Below, piece after piece: positions 8,101-14,725 of a stretch of DNA of 35,326 nucleotides. The first letter of the stretch is position 1. Each line of letters begins with the position of its first letter. The translations under genes and the position numbers were made by a program. The notes beneath the pieces are model-generated. The model was given only the letters and a program-made list of their open reading frames with translations. It was not told the DNA's origin and searched no databases. This stretch comes from a virus: the IMG/VR virus record IMGVR_UViG_3300005607_000202, positions 1 to 35,326 of that record; one strand, written 5' to 3'.

Positions 8101-9563
8101 GCAGTGAGGTTATTTGAAGAAAAGGTAAGTCTGCTTGTCGGACCTATCTTTATCGTCTGATCCTGATCTATGACAAGTGCTGTTGCAATGCTCTGAGAGC
8201 CGTTAGGGGTGACCTGGAAGGTGAATTTGGAGCCTCCGTTTGTTGTATTAACAAAGTTCTCAGTAGCAATTACCTGAATAGTTGCAGTGTTATAGAATGT
8301 CGATCCGTCATAACCCCAAGCTCTATTTTGTGCTATTATCTGACCACTTGTTATTGGCGTAGGTGCTGACAGAGTCCCATTGGCTCGCCGTGTGTCCACA
8401 CTGACTACGTTTGCATAACCTGTCAGTGTCGTATTTCTGCCACTCGTCATTGCATCGACGTTGATCGTTAATGGATTGGCATCTGTAACTGTGATTGTCT
8501 GGCTCTGAGTGAATGTATTGGCTACTGCTAGCCCTGCAAGCTTTGTTGTAGCGTCTGGGAAAGTAAATGTCCTTGCGGCCGTAAGACCGGAACCTGAGAG
8601 TATACCATTTGTGTTAAAAGTTACTACACCATTAAAATCTACTTGGAATCTAGGAGCAACTGCACCAAATTGCAAAAATGCGTCTCCTGCATTTGTGCCC
8701 AAAGCTGTAATATCCATATAGAAACCTCTGTGGAACAAAGCCCCTGCGCCACTGACAGCAACATATACTGCAGAAGTTACATTCGAAGTGCCATCTGCTA
8801 CTATATGGAGGCCATATTTTGATGTGCTTGTTCCTACTCCGGCCTGATCAGTTCCGAAGTTTGTGATTGTCAGCTCTTCAGCATACGCCAATCCGTCTGT
8901 TCCGGATGCTACGTTTGCTTCGTGATATGCACCCCAAATCCTACCAGTGGTTATGGTGCCGGAAGTGTAGGCTTTTGTGGAAAGTGCGGAAGCATCCCTA
9001 GTTATGCTACCTGGAACACTTGGATCTGCAGTCACTATTCTAGTGCCAAATGCTGCCTTTGTGTAAGATACCAGGGAGTTTGTCACAGGGATATTGCTCT
9101 CTATCATGAGGACGCGTTGGTTTGCACTACCGGCCACCAGAGAGCCTACAAGCGATAGGTCATTGCCAATCCTGAAGAAAGACTGAGCCCATATCTGAGT
9201 ATCTGATAATGTGACTGAATAACTAAGTGTATTTTGCTGTGGAAGATTCACCCCTGTTCCATCGATAGTAAAGATGGAAGTGCTGCCAAGTTGTAGATTT
9301 ACCAGCTGATTGGACGGGGCGCTGAGATTCAGGCTTGTCCCTGTATAGGCTTGAACTGTATTTCTGAATGTGGCCACACCGTTAACATCTAGTGAAGTTG
9401 TCGGGGAGCTTGTCCCAATTCCTAATCTATGATTTACAGAGTCCCAGTAGAGATTGGCATTATCCTGATTAAATATGCCATTAGAATCAACGAAGAGAAC
9501 GGATCCGCTAGCATAGTTGAATACACTTGAAAGTGATTTAGGATCTATTCCAAAATCAAGCAT
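5118..9563 (-). CDS. Giant tail fibre with C-terminal intramolecular chaperone (peptidase S74-like)
   Basis: 1481 residues. The N-terminus (DFGIDPKSLSSVFNYASGS, then SVNHRLGIGTSSPTTSLDVN) is the usual fibre start. The middle holds repeats built round LTAQRTFTFPDATTKLAG, near residues 324, 484, 936 and 1096, alternating with ANGTxxAPTPIxSGQ and GYDGSTF segments, a beta-rich fibre shaft. From about residue 1369 the sequence ASDAKLKQVFG, WLGMVAQQLY and a final heptad helix match the S74 trimerisation chaperone, with Ser1370 and Lys1373 as the probable self-cleavage pair. It should act in host-cell binding. It almost wholly lacks the GGCCAC motif that is dense elsewhere, which hints at separate acquisition. 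Confidence 0.9.
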   Translation of the reverse strand: MLDFGIDPKSLSSVFNYASGSVLFVDSNGIFNQDNANLYWDSVNHRLGIGTSSPTTSLDVNGVATFRNTVQAYTGTSLNLSAPSNQLVNLQLGSTSIFTIDGTGVNLPQQNTLSYSVTLSDTQIWAQSFFRIGNDLSLVGSLVAGSANQRVLMIESNIPVTNSLVSYTKAAFGTRIVTADPSVPGSITRDASALSTKAYTSGTITTGRIWGAYHEANVASGTDGLAYAEELTITNFGTDQAGVGTSTSKYGLHIVADGTSNVTSAVYVAVSGAGALFHRGFYMDITALGTNAGDAFLQFGAVAPRFQVDFNGVVTFNTNGILSGSGLTAARTFTFPDATTKLAGLAVANTFTQSQTITVTDANPLTINVDAMTSGRNTTLTGYANVVSVDTRRANGTLSAPTPITSGQIIAQNRAWGYDGSTFYNTATIQVIATENFVNTTNGGSKFTFQVTPNGSQSIATALVIDQDQTIKIGPTSRLTFSSNNLTAQRTFTFPDATAIVAGQNFANNFTTNQTITITNNNIVGSEALRIAYTLNSAGATAPDYAPLAVIQTYTATDPTNPFDLALLGIQSKITYGTNQVSPAVGTVQAFTSNILIQGSAQANNEFGGYMGWITATNSSIGDIWMTDYTVNTSVGTQMSLMTGATIAINNYYNGSPSKIAATGMAIVSNKGTGAGKATEHTNADTTTGTFPVDIGLFIGGKSGIVGGASLNSFTTAIQIGGAASGWMTSGTTSLIGTGINIRDMQSAGITFGEPASSTTPTAINFNNSTTNYTYGIDFSGGKFGTAAINYGTNNIAGTPTFTGVVTISVTNVLNPLVIINDQTTANAGIRLDVYANPGFLNIRRANGTKAAPTPITSGQTIGIFVTQGYDGSTFSSGPQINMIATENWSAIAHGSDIEFVTVANATTTQNTVAKFKQDGSFEFGSSNRNLLMNDSGLTAQRTFTFPDTTTKLAGLAATQTFTAVQTMTMTDTTGILNVNADAMTTFRNVVLITGYGNFTGISLRSANGTLAAPTATTTNQGLGRLTGRGYDGTTFADGAYIQFNALNNWSGTDHSATVAIVTTAGGTTSVAATAQFNGDGTFQFGASGNLRGKLSDSGLTAQRTFTFQDSTYQIAGVNIAQTFTAAQTITVTDTNAVLSINDDALTAERGIFMTHGYGGITNWLLRRADGTKASPTSIQNTETIGRIKWQGYDGGGFQDAVSIYSSATETWVNGTNRGSNLTIQLAGTGQASVASILIWNGPNPTLASAAGLTYNMIKDFATTITLTGTTTVTALQGVQHYFNKPTITDSSAVTVTNSSSAYFDGPPQAGGSVTLTNSRTIWVNSGVSYFGGAIEIGANSTNNQISTASQGSASTTMYIGNSSINVTASDAKLKQVFGSTKIDALSMLHTLPLVDFRWTDAATHYRDRSSTIWLGMVAQQLYQLPEWKHLVIKPDNLDNNWAIDYQFLVPYNTRAILQLNEKVQKLENENEELRRLISKN
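6232..8590 (-). repeat. Repeated shaft modules inside the tail fibre gene
   Basis: Four copies of the LTAQRTFTFPD-type module lie near 8550-8590, 8070-8112, 6714-6756 and 6232-6275. Linked segments are also repeated; a nearly identical stretch containing ccacttgttattggcgtagg occurs near 6988 and 8343. Such repeats allow recombination to lengthen or shorten the fibre. Confidence 0.7.
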
Positions 9564-9612
9564 TTGAATTCAGAGCAAAAGACAAAACGAAAGAAAAAAG
9601 GAAGTTGTTTGT

Positions 9613-10011
9613 TTAGGAAGTCTTGGCTGGAGGTGTGGTGGCCGATCCTGCACTCGAAGTCAGTGCCGCCGATATGGCCTTGGTCTTGAAGGCTCCAATG
9701 GCTGCAAAGATTGGCGCTATATCAAGCCCGAATTGGTCTGTATATTTTATGGCCAGAGCCTTTCCCTGCTCCATCAGCTGGTCGAATTCTTCCTGCGTAG
9801 TTTTGCCGTCTGCATTGGCCTGAATTGCACCTGTAATGAAACCTACAAGATCCTGTATTACCTGCTCACGGAAGTTCTTGTCCTCTATATGCTGGATAAT
9901 CTCCTTTCCCTGCTCGCTTCTGACTTTGTTGAGGAATGTTGTGGTGGCTGCCAGAATAGCTGCTATAAAGCCAGCTATTACCGTTGAGTCTATGCCAAAT
10001 ATTTCTGACAT
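9613..10011 (-). CDS. Membrane protein, holin-like candidate
   Basis: 132 residues with one hydrophobic segment near residues 9-27 (STVIAGFIAAILAATTTF), a soluble helical middle, a second mildly hydrophobic stretch near 98-108, and a Ser/Thr/Pro-rich tail. A CCTTTAGC element lies about 26 bases before the ATG. Next to it is another small membrane protein, and the pair precedes the tail fibre gene, a position often used for holin-type genes. Archaeal virus lysis genes are poorly known, so holin is only a suggestion; a membrane-anchored virion protein is equally possible. Confidence 0.45.
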   Translation of the reverse strand: MSEIFGIDSTVIAGFIAAILAATTTFLNKVRSEQGKEIIQHIEDKNFREQVIQDLVGFITGAIQANADGKTTQEEFDQLMEQGKALAIKYTDQFGLDIAPIFAAIGAFKTKAISAALTSSAGSATTPPAKTS

Positions 10012-10072
10012 AGTGGCCAGTTTGATGGCAAATGCTAAAGGAATTGATTGGTAGATTATCGGCTGACCTACT

Positions 10073-10081
10073 CTTTTATTC
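10073..10081 (+). promoter_or_regulatory. Plus-strand copy of the CTTTTATTC promoter
   Basis: The plus strand reads CTACTCTTTTATTCCC, the same element as on the minus strand before genes. A start 26 bases on falls at about 10103, where a strong hairpin begins and no ORF is present. Confidence 0.45.
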
Positions 10082-10102
10082 CCTTCAAGACAACAAAAAA
10101 CG

Positions 10103-10150
10103 CCTGTGTGGTAGCGCCCCCGCCTTGTTCACCACACAATTATTTTTTCA
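10103..10150 (+). ncRNA. Short hairpin RNA or bidirectional terminator
   Basis: An inverted repeat TGTGTGGT (10105-10112) / ACCACACA (10131-10138) encloses an inner GCG/CGC stem. On the plus strand it is followed by TTATTTTTT, giving a possible RNA of under 50 nt from the promoter at 10073. On the minus strand it is followed by TTTTTT (10100-10095), which would end the transcript of the gene stopping at 10151. The structure is seen; whether it is an RNA, a two-way terminator or both is inferred. Confidence 0.45.
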
Positions 10151-10450
10151 TTAGTGAGATAGTTTGAGTGTGATCAGAATCATAGTGCTGATAACTGTAG
10201 ATGCAATGGCCAGAATAAAGCCCATCACGGCCACTCTATTATCATGCTTTTCCTGCTTTTTGTCCTCATAGTCGGCTAATATGGGAGAAACTACTTGCTT
10301 TAGATTCTGAAATTCCTTTGCTGTGTCTGAAAAATTATTTTCTATTCTTTCGATACTGCTCATTATGGCCCCGACAACGTTTTGGAATTCTCCACGGGTT
10401 ATATGTTCAGGGCCAGAGCCATTTCTTCCATTATTTATGGCATCGGCCAC
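10151..10450 (-). CDS. Small C-terminally anchored membrane protein
   Basis: 99 residues. Residues 1-70 form a soluble helical region with a probable coiled coil (SSIERIENNFSDTAKEFQNL), followed by a charged stretch and one transmembrane helix at about 74-95 (VAVMGFILAIASTVISTMIL). This layout resembles the XhlA/haemolysin-type proteins that accompany phage holins. It starts three bases after the TRAM gene ends and is followed by a hairpin with a T run. The function is inferred from topology only. Confidence 0.5.
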   Translation of the reverse strand: MADAINNGRNGSGPEHITRGEFQNVVGAIMSSIERIENNFSDTAKEFQNLKQVVSPILADYEDKKQEKHDNRVAVMGFILAIASTVISTMILITLKLSH

Positions 10451-10453
10451 TTC

Positions 10454-10672
10454 CTAGATTACCTCCGCCATTCCAAATCTGGCCCTAACCTGGACTATTC
10501 TAGCTTTGACTGTTTTGCCCTTATATAGCTGGTTAAAATCTGCATCCTTGACAAAAATAACAAATCGCTCAACGTGAGTCACACCATCGCCGTGTTTTGA
10601 GATATCTTCAATGACAAGATCTAGCGTCTGTCCCACGTAAACTGGTTTGTTAGAACCAAAGCCTATGGCCAT
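10454..10672 (-). CDS. TRAM-domain protein
   Basis: 72 residues that form little more than a TRAM domain: PVYVGQTLDLVIEDISKHGD, then VTHVERFVIFVKDAD, then GKTVKARIVQVRARFGMAEV. TRAM is an OB-like RNA-binding fold, and stand-alone TRAM proteins are common in archaea, where they act as RNA chaperones. The ATG at 10672 is chosen over ATG 10687 and upstream starts because a TTCTTTTTTCCC element sits about 26 bases before it and the size then matches stand-alone TRAM proteins. A TRAM protein among head and tail genes is unusual; it could regulate host or virus RNA. Confidence 0.8.
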   Translation of the reverse strand: MAIGFGSNKPVYVGQTLDLVIEDISKHGDGVTHVERFVIFVKDADFNQLYKGKTVKARIVQVRARFGMAEVI

Positions 10673-10715
10673 GCTGGCAGTTCGCATAAAAAGGGAAAAA
10701 AGAACTTGTCGACTA

Positions 10716-11078
10716 TTACACTTGATTGTTGACGTTGCCACTTGTAACATACATCAGAGCCGGTTCAGCAATAGTGGCATTCTGTCTCTTCTTGGCTTCG
10801 ATATACGCCTGCACGAGCTTGTCAGATATACCCATGAAGTAGGCCGCCCTTTCATGGTCCTGTTTTTCTATCCTCTTGGCCTTTACCCTATAGTTGCTTG
10901 CAGATTTTAGTTCTGCGGGCGCAGGGTCGGCTATTGGGGTGGTGACATAGGGTGCTAGAAAGATATAGATCTCTTGGTCTGCCTCTAACCCCTGATTTAT
11001 CAGTTCATTTTCCTGTATTTCGTCAAATGGATCGATATCAAAAAACTGCATGAGTTCTTCGAGATTATATAATGCCAT
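10716..11078 (-). CDS. Probable head-tail connector protein
   Basis: 120 residues, mainly helical, beginning MALYNLEELMQFFDIDPFDE. It follows the major capsid gene, where HK97-like phages encode a gp6-type connector, and the acidic helical start fits that family. A CCTTTTTATTTTC promoter-like element is centred about 24 bases before the ATG. No strict motif is seen, so the call depends on position and helical pattern. Confidence 0.45.
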   Translation of the reverse strand: MALYNLEELMQFFDIDPFDEIQENELINQGLEADQEIYIFLAPYVTTPIADPAPAELKSASNYRVKAKRIEKQDHERAAYFMGISDKLVQAYIEAKKRQNATIAEPALMYVTSGNVNNQV

Positions 11079-11129
11079 ATCTGTTAAGAAAAATGAAAAT
11101 AAAAAGGAAAAAGAAGTAGCTCTCAGAGT

Positions 11130-11147
11130 CTAGTTTAGTTTAGTTTA
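11130..11147 (-). repeat. Tandem CTAAA repeat ending the capsid gene
   Basis: After the capsid stop the minus strand continues as CTAAACTAAACTAAACTAG, a five-base unit repeated three times and ending in TAG. It supplies further stop codons in other frames. Confidence 0.5.
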
Positions 11148-12230
11148 GAGCCCCGTTATCTTAAAGCCGGATTTTGTGAATCCTGCCTGCTGGTCAAATC
11201 TCATCGATGTGGATGCTCCCACCAGGCCCTTCAGCGTATCGTTCCAGTCCTCAAACTCCAAGTCCTGGCGAAGGCCGATGATAAAGTTCTTTTGGCTATT
11301 GAACACAAGTGCTGTGCCCTGTGTGGCCCATGGAGTCACGAACAGATTCTTAACACCAATCAGAGCTGCAATTCCTGGTCTGCTGATATTGTCGCCTGCT
11401 CTATCCAAATACTGTGCTGACAGTAGCGGGATAGGTCCAGCAGTTCCCCACTGCTCTACTTTTGTGTTATAGGCATCTGTCGGGTTCATGATTATGGTGT
11501 CTGGCATGTATCTGTTGGTTGGGATCTTGCTCTCTACTACGTTTATGAACGCCTGCAGTCTGGTCCCTGACGAGCCTTTCAGGTTGTTGAGAGTATCAGT
11601 TTGTGCACCAGTCAGAGCGGCGGCGTGTTTTGTAAATTGGAACTGACCCACGTTCCAATACCATGCTTCGCCCAGTTGTTTCAGATGGACTTCCAACGCT
11701 CTGAAGTTATTGTCCTTTATCCAATTGCGCTTCACCTGTGCGGCCACTGCATAATAGCCGTTATCGTCTGAGCAATCAAACGATATTGCAGTTACTTGAC
11801 CACCTTCTATCTTTTTGTTTCCACCATCAGTGAATTTCAGGTCAGCAAATGAAGGCATGAGGTCAGAGCTGCTCGACGCTGGAAGGTTGAGTTTTGGCTC
11901 ATCCATTGTCTCGATACGCCAGCATTGCTTCCAGTAGCCATAGGCTTCTGCTCCCTCCAGTATAACATCGGCCACTTTGACCTGCGCCAGAGCTGTTGTG
12001 ATGTTGAGCGTTTCTTTTATTTGCGGATATAGAGCGCGGAGTCCTGGAATCTCTTTGCGAAGCTCCTCAGTCTCCATGTCTTTTACAAGGCCACGCAACG
12101 GGATGTTGCGAATAAACTGGCCAGGATCGATAGAGTGGCCAATCAGGGTTTCCCTGATAGCCTTGAGCCCGTCCAATTGTGGCTCTTCCATATACAGTTG
12201 TGAGCGGCCTATCGTGGAACTGCGAGCCAT
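11145..12230 (-). CDS. Major capsid protein (HK97 fold)
   Basis: 361 residues from the ATG at 12230 (MARSSTIGRS), which directly follows the stop of the decoration gene; an upstream TTG-type start at 12260 would overlap it. The N-terminal third is helical (ETLIGHSIDPGQFIRNIPLR), as expected for the scaffold-contacting or N-arm part. The rest alternates strand and helix and includes MPDTIIMNPTDAYNTKVEQW and NLFVTPWATQGTALVF, the pattern of the HK97 P and A domains (a MNPxd segment and a late vTP strand). It sits downstream of portal, protease-scaffold and decoration genes. Terminase-portal-protease-capsid order makes the call firm. Confidence 0.85.
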   Translation of the reverse strand: MARSSTIGRSQLYMEEPQLDGLKAIRETLIGHSIDPGQFIRNIPLRGLVKDMETEELRKEIPGLRALYPQIKETLNITTALAQVKVADVILEGAEAYGYWKQCWRIETMDEPKLNLPASSSSDLMPSFADLKFTDGGNKKIEGGQVTAISFDCSDDNGYYAVAAQVKRNWIKDNNFRALEVHLKQLGEAWYWNVGQFQFTKHAAALTGAQTDTLNNLKGSSGTRLQAFINVVESKIPTNRYMPDTIIMNPTDAYNTKVEQWGTAGPIPLLSAQYLDRAGDNISRPGIAALIGVKNLFVTPWATQGTALVFNSQKNFIIGLRQDLEFEDWNDTLKGLVGASTSMRFDQQAGFTKSGFKITGL

Positions 12231-12231
12231 C

Positions 12232-12741
12232 TTAGGCCACCTGCCCTCCCTGTGTGACAAATACAGGGATTATGTCTCCACTGGCCGTGCTTGCCATCAA
12301 AGCCGTGGCAAACGGTTTTTTCGCTACAGCGTCAAAAGCCGACTGTAGGTTTGCTTGGTTGACTGTTGCCGGAGCTGCAAAGTGATCACATTTGATAGCC
12401 ACACCTGCTGCCGACTTGGTTTGAAGCATGTCAGCTATCGCAATGTTATCGCTAGATCCATCAACAGTGCATTTGCATATTCCAAAAACTACAACATCTA
12501 CGCTCTGCCCAGCAGAATCGGCCGCATTGCCAGTAGACCTTTTTGGACCAACGGCCACCCCGATGTGGGTAGTATCGCCGGCAGTGGTGGTTGTTTGCAC
12601 TCTGGGCAGATTCTCATTTGTCCCTGCTGCCGCCGTCACCACAGGCGACCACATGGGAATTAACCCAGCTGCGATGAAGGACTCAACTATAGCGCCTTTA
12701 GTTATAGCCCCTTCCTTCACATTAGTAAAAGATTCAGTCAT
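12232..12741 (-). CDS. Capsid decoration protein (DUF2190/gpD-like)
   Basis: 169 residues rich in Ala, Gly, Val and Thr with the pattern of small capsid-stabilising proteins: GAITKGAIVES near the start, VGVAVGPK-like strands, VDVVVFGICKCTVDGSSDNI and a final DIIPVFVTQGGQVA. It lies between protease-scaffold and capsid genes, the usual place for gpD or DUF2190-type proteins, and its stop abuts the capsid ATG, so the two are coupled at high expression. An AT-rich element (CAAAATAC) lies about 25 bases before its ATG. Confidence 0.65.
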   Translation of the reverse strand: MTESFTNVKEGAITKGAIVESFIAAGLIPMWSPVVTAAAGTNENLPRVQTTTTAGDTTHIGVAVGPKRSTGNAADSAGQSVDVVVFGICKCTVDGSSDNIAIADMLQTKSAAGVAIKCDHFAAPATVNQANLQSAFDAVAKKPFATALMASTASGDIIPVFVTQGGQVA

Positions 12742-12796
12742 AAACGCAAGGTGGCCGATTGTATTTTGAAAGAAGTAAGTTGTTAGCAGTGGCCAT

Positions 12797-13048
12797 CTAT
12801 TGCGGTTTTGGCGTAGGATTCATTCTCTGGCCAGTTTCTAGGTTTATCAATCCGTGGCCGTTATTACACATGGCCACATCTACAATAATCGATTTCTCTA
12901 GGATTTTCTGCAACTCTTTGACTGACAGAAAGAGGGGATTTAATTTCTGCAGATCTTCTCTTGCGATCGCAAATACTGGCTCTAGTTCTCTATCCTTCCA
13001 GCCTGCATCCAGGCATATGGGACATAACGACTTTTCAAAGAAATCCAT
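12797..13048 (-). CDS. Zinc-binding miniprotein in the head operon
   Basis: 83 residues with CPIC at 9-12 and a C-x4-H pair near 60 (MCNNGHGLINLETGQ), a potential zinc site joined by a helix (REDLQKLNPLFLSVKELQKI). It has its own CTTTTATTC promoter 26 bases before the ATG and follows the protease-scaffold gene. It is not recognised. Placement suggests a head assembly or regulatory factor. Confidence 0.5.
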   Translation of the reverse strand: MDFFEKSLCPICLDAGWKDRELEPVFAIAREDLQKLNPLFLSVKELQKILEKSIIVDVAMCNNGHGLINLETGQRMNPTPKPQ

Positions 13049-13069
13049 GCAAAGTGAAGTTAAAAATCA

Positions 13070-13078
13070 GAATAAAAG
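13070..13078 (-). promoter_or_regulatory. CTTTTATTC promoter upstream of the capsid block
   Basis: The minus strand reads CTCTCTTTTATTCTG, with the core centred 26 bases before the ATG at 13048. It probably initiates transcription of the zinc miniprotein, decoration and capsid genes. Confidence 0.6.
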
Positions 13079-13096
13079 AGAGAGTGTGATACTGCC

Positions 13097-14692
13097 TTAT
13101 CGGCCATATTGGATGTGTTTGTTTATTATCTCTCTGGCCTTCTCTGGATCGTTTATTGGGATTGTGGGTTGGTTATCTGGGACGTCTATTGTCTCTCTTA
13201 TTCTCAATCCAGTTTTTGAAGTAGCGGCCGCCTTGGCTTCTTTGAATGTCTCTGTCACCTGAGTGCTGAGTCTCTGCATTGATTCTTTGATTGAAGATAT
13301 CTCTGGCGCTGTCTTGACAAGCTCGGCCACCCTTTGTTCCATCAACTTGGAAACTTCAGCTACTATGACACTCTGGATTTCGGCCACTTTGCTGGCCACT
13401 TCCTTTGTGATTGTGTCCATAATCTTTGCATCTACTTTCATGTTGTCGTTATCTTTTACCCTGTTTGCATCTTCTGTAGGCGGCTTTACGTTAGTGGCTG
13501 TCGGCTTTTCTCTTCCATCTGCATTATCCGGTCCTGTATTTGGATCATGAGTTTCCTTTGTCTGACTGTCCTTATCGCCAGGTGGCCTCTGAGCCGGTGG
13601 CACCGGTTGTTGCTGGCCGGAACTAGTTTGGCCATTGCCATGATATTGATCAGATGCAAGAACCATCAGAGCACCTAGAGCATCGCCAGAATTCATTTTG
13701 TCCTGGAATGCCTGCAGATCCTCTTTTACGAGGTATTTTTCAGGCTCCTTGACCATTTCGGCAATCCTTTTTCTGCCCATCGATTCGGCCATTTTTATGA
13801 GTGCTTCCCTTGTGATCGGCTGAGTGGAACTATCAGTTGACATATGGCCACTTGCACGGCCAGCGCTGTTTAATGAATTAGTTTCCAAGACATGGATCGA
13901 ACTGTTCCAGTCGCCAGGTGGGGCAGCAGGTATTGGTCTGCCGTAGTAGGTGGCACCTTCCCTTGTGACCACATAGGCCAGAGAAGAACCATTGGACTCT
14001 CCAAGCATGACGCCTTCGGGCACTTTATGGCACCTACAGCCAGTAGTTCCGCAGGAATCACACTTTGTTGTCTCTCGACGAGCCTGACCGTCAATTGATA
14101 CTTTTGTGATATAGTTCTCTTTAATCAGCCTCAAAATTTCAGGATCAGATTCATAGACTATCATTTCTCCTGCATGGACTTTTTCGTTATACTCCGAATC
14201 GGTCACTACATGCATATACCGAGGATCTAGCTGGATTTCATGATTGATTGTCAGACCCTTGCCGGCGCCCGTGCGCATGGTTTTCATTAATTCCGTTTCT
14301 GTCCACATTCGTGAGCCGTGGCCCTGATTGAAAGCATCTGTAACCATGGGGTGGATTGCTTCGATGAGCAGAAATTTTCCTCCCTTATTTTTGGACAGTT
14401 CCTTTAGCTTGTTAAGGTCGGGCTCCCAGGAGAAGTGGCCTTGTGCTATCCTCTCCTGTAATGTGGCCTCTAATGTCTCGGCCACTCTGATAGATCCTGC
14501 AAGATGGACGGTTTCAGCCTGCCTTTTGATAGTCCCACAGTAGGCATACGGATCAGCCTTGTCGCCATTGCTACGGACACAAGCATCAAAATCTTTGTAG
14601 CCTGCAAATGGCTCTCCTAAAGATTCGGCAGAGAATCTAAAGCCTCTATAATGAAGATACATAGCATATGCGGTATTGGTATGAGTTGCCAT
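13097..14692 (-). CDS. Prohead protease-scaffold fusion
   Basis: 531 residues from ATG 14692, chosen because a TTTCTTATCACC element is centred 24 bases upstream. Residues 1-70 carry an ACVRSNGDKADPYAYCGTIK segment. The protease-like core runs to about 250: GLTINHEIQLDP supplies the probable catalytic His and KVSIDG the probable Ser, as in herpes/HK97 S78-type prohead proteases. A Cys cluster (CDSCGTTGCRCH) follows directly. The middle is Pro/Gln/Asp-rich linker and the C-terminus (after about 410) is a long coiled coil (ITKEVASKVAEIQSVIVAEV), the scaffold. The protease should clip itself and the scaffold after shell assembly. The fusion of both parts is seen; activity is inferred. Confidence 0.75.
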   Translation of the reverse strand: MATHTNTAYAMYLHYRGFRFSAESLGEPFAGYKDFDACVRSNGDKADPYAYCGTIKRQAETVHLAGSIRVAETLEATLQERIAQGHFSWEPDLNKLKELSKNKGGKFLLIEAIHPMVTDAFNQGHGSRMWTETELMKTMRTGAGKGLTINHEIQLDPRYMHVVTDSEYNEKVHAGEMIVYESDPEILRLIKENYITKVSIDGQARRETTKCDSCGTTGCRCHKVPEGVMLGESNGSSLAYVVTREGATYYGRPIPAAPPGDWNSSIHVLETNSLNSAGRASGHMSTDSSTQPITREALIKMAESMGRKRIAEMVKEPEKYLVKEDLQAFQDKMNSGDALGALMVLASDQYHGNGQTSSGQQQPVPPAQRPPGDKDSQTKETHDPNTGPDNADGREKPTATNVKPPTEDANRVKDNDNMKVDAKIMDTITKEVASKVAEIQSVIVAEVSKLMEQRVAELVKTAPEISSIKESMQRLSTQVTETFKEAKAAATSKTGLRIRETIDVPDNQPTIPINDPEKAREIINKHIQYGR

Positions 14693-14725
14693 GGCCACTT
14701 TTAGACTGGTGATAAGAAAGGAAGT

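Noticed and set aside
13870-14094. 74-residue minus-strand ORF inside the protease-scaffold gene
   Set aside because: It lies wholly within the larger gene in another frame and has no promoter or family features.
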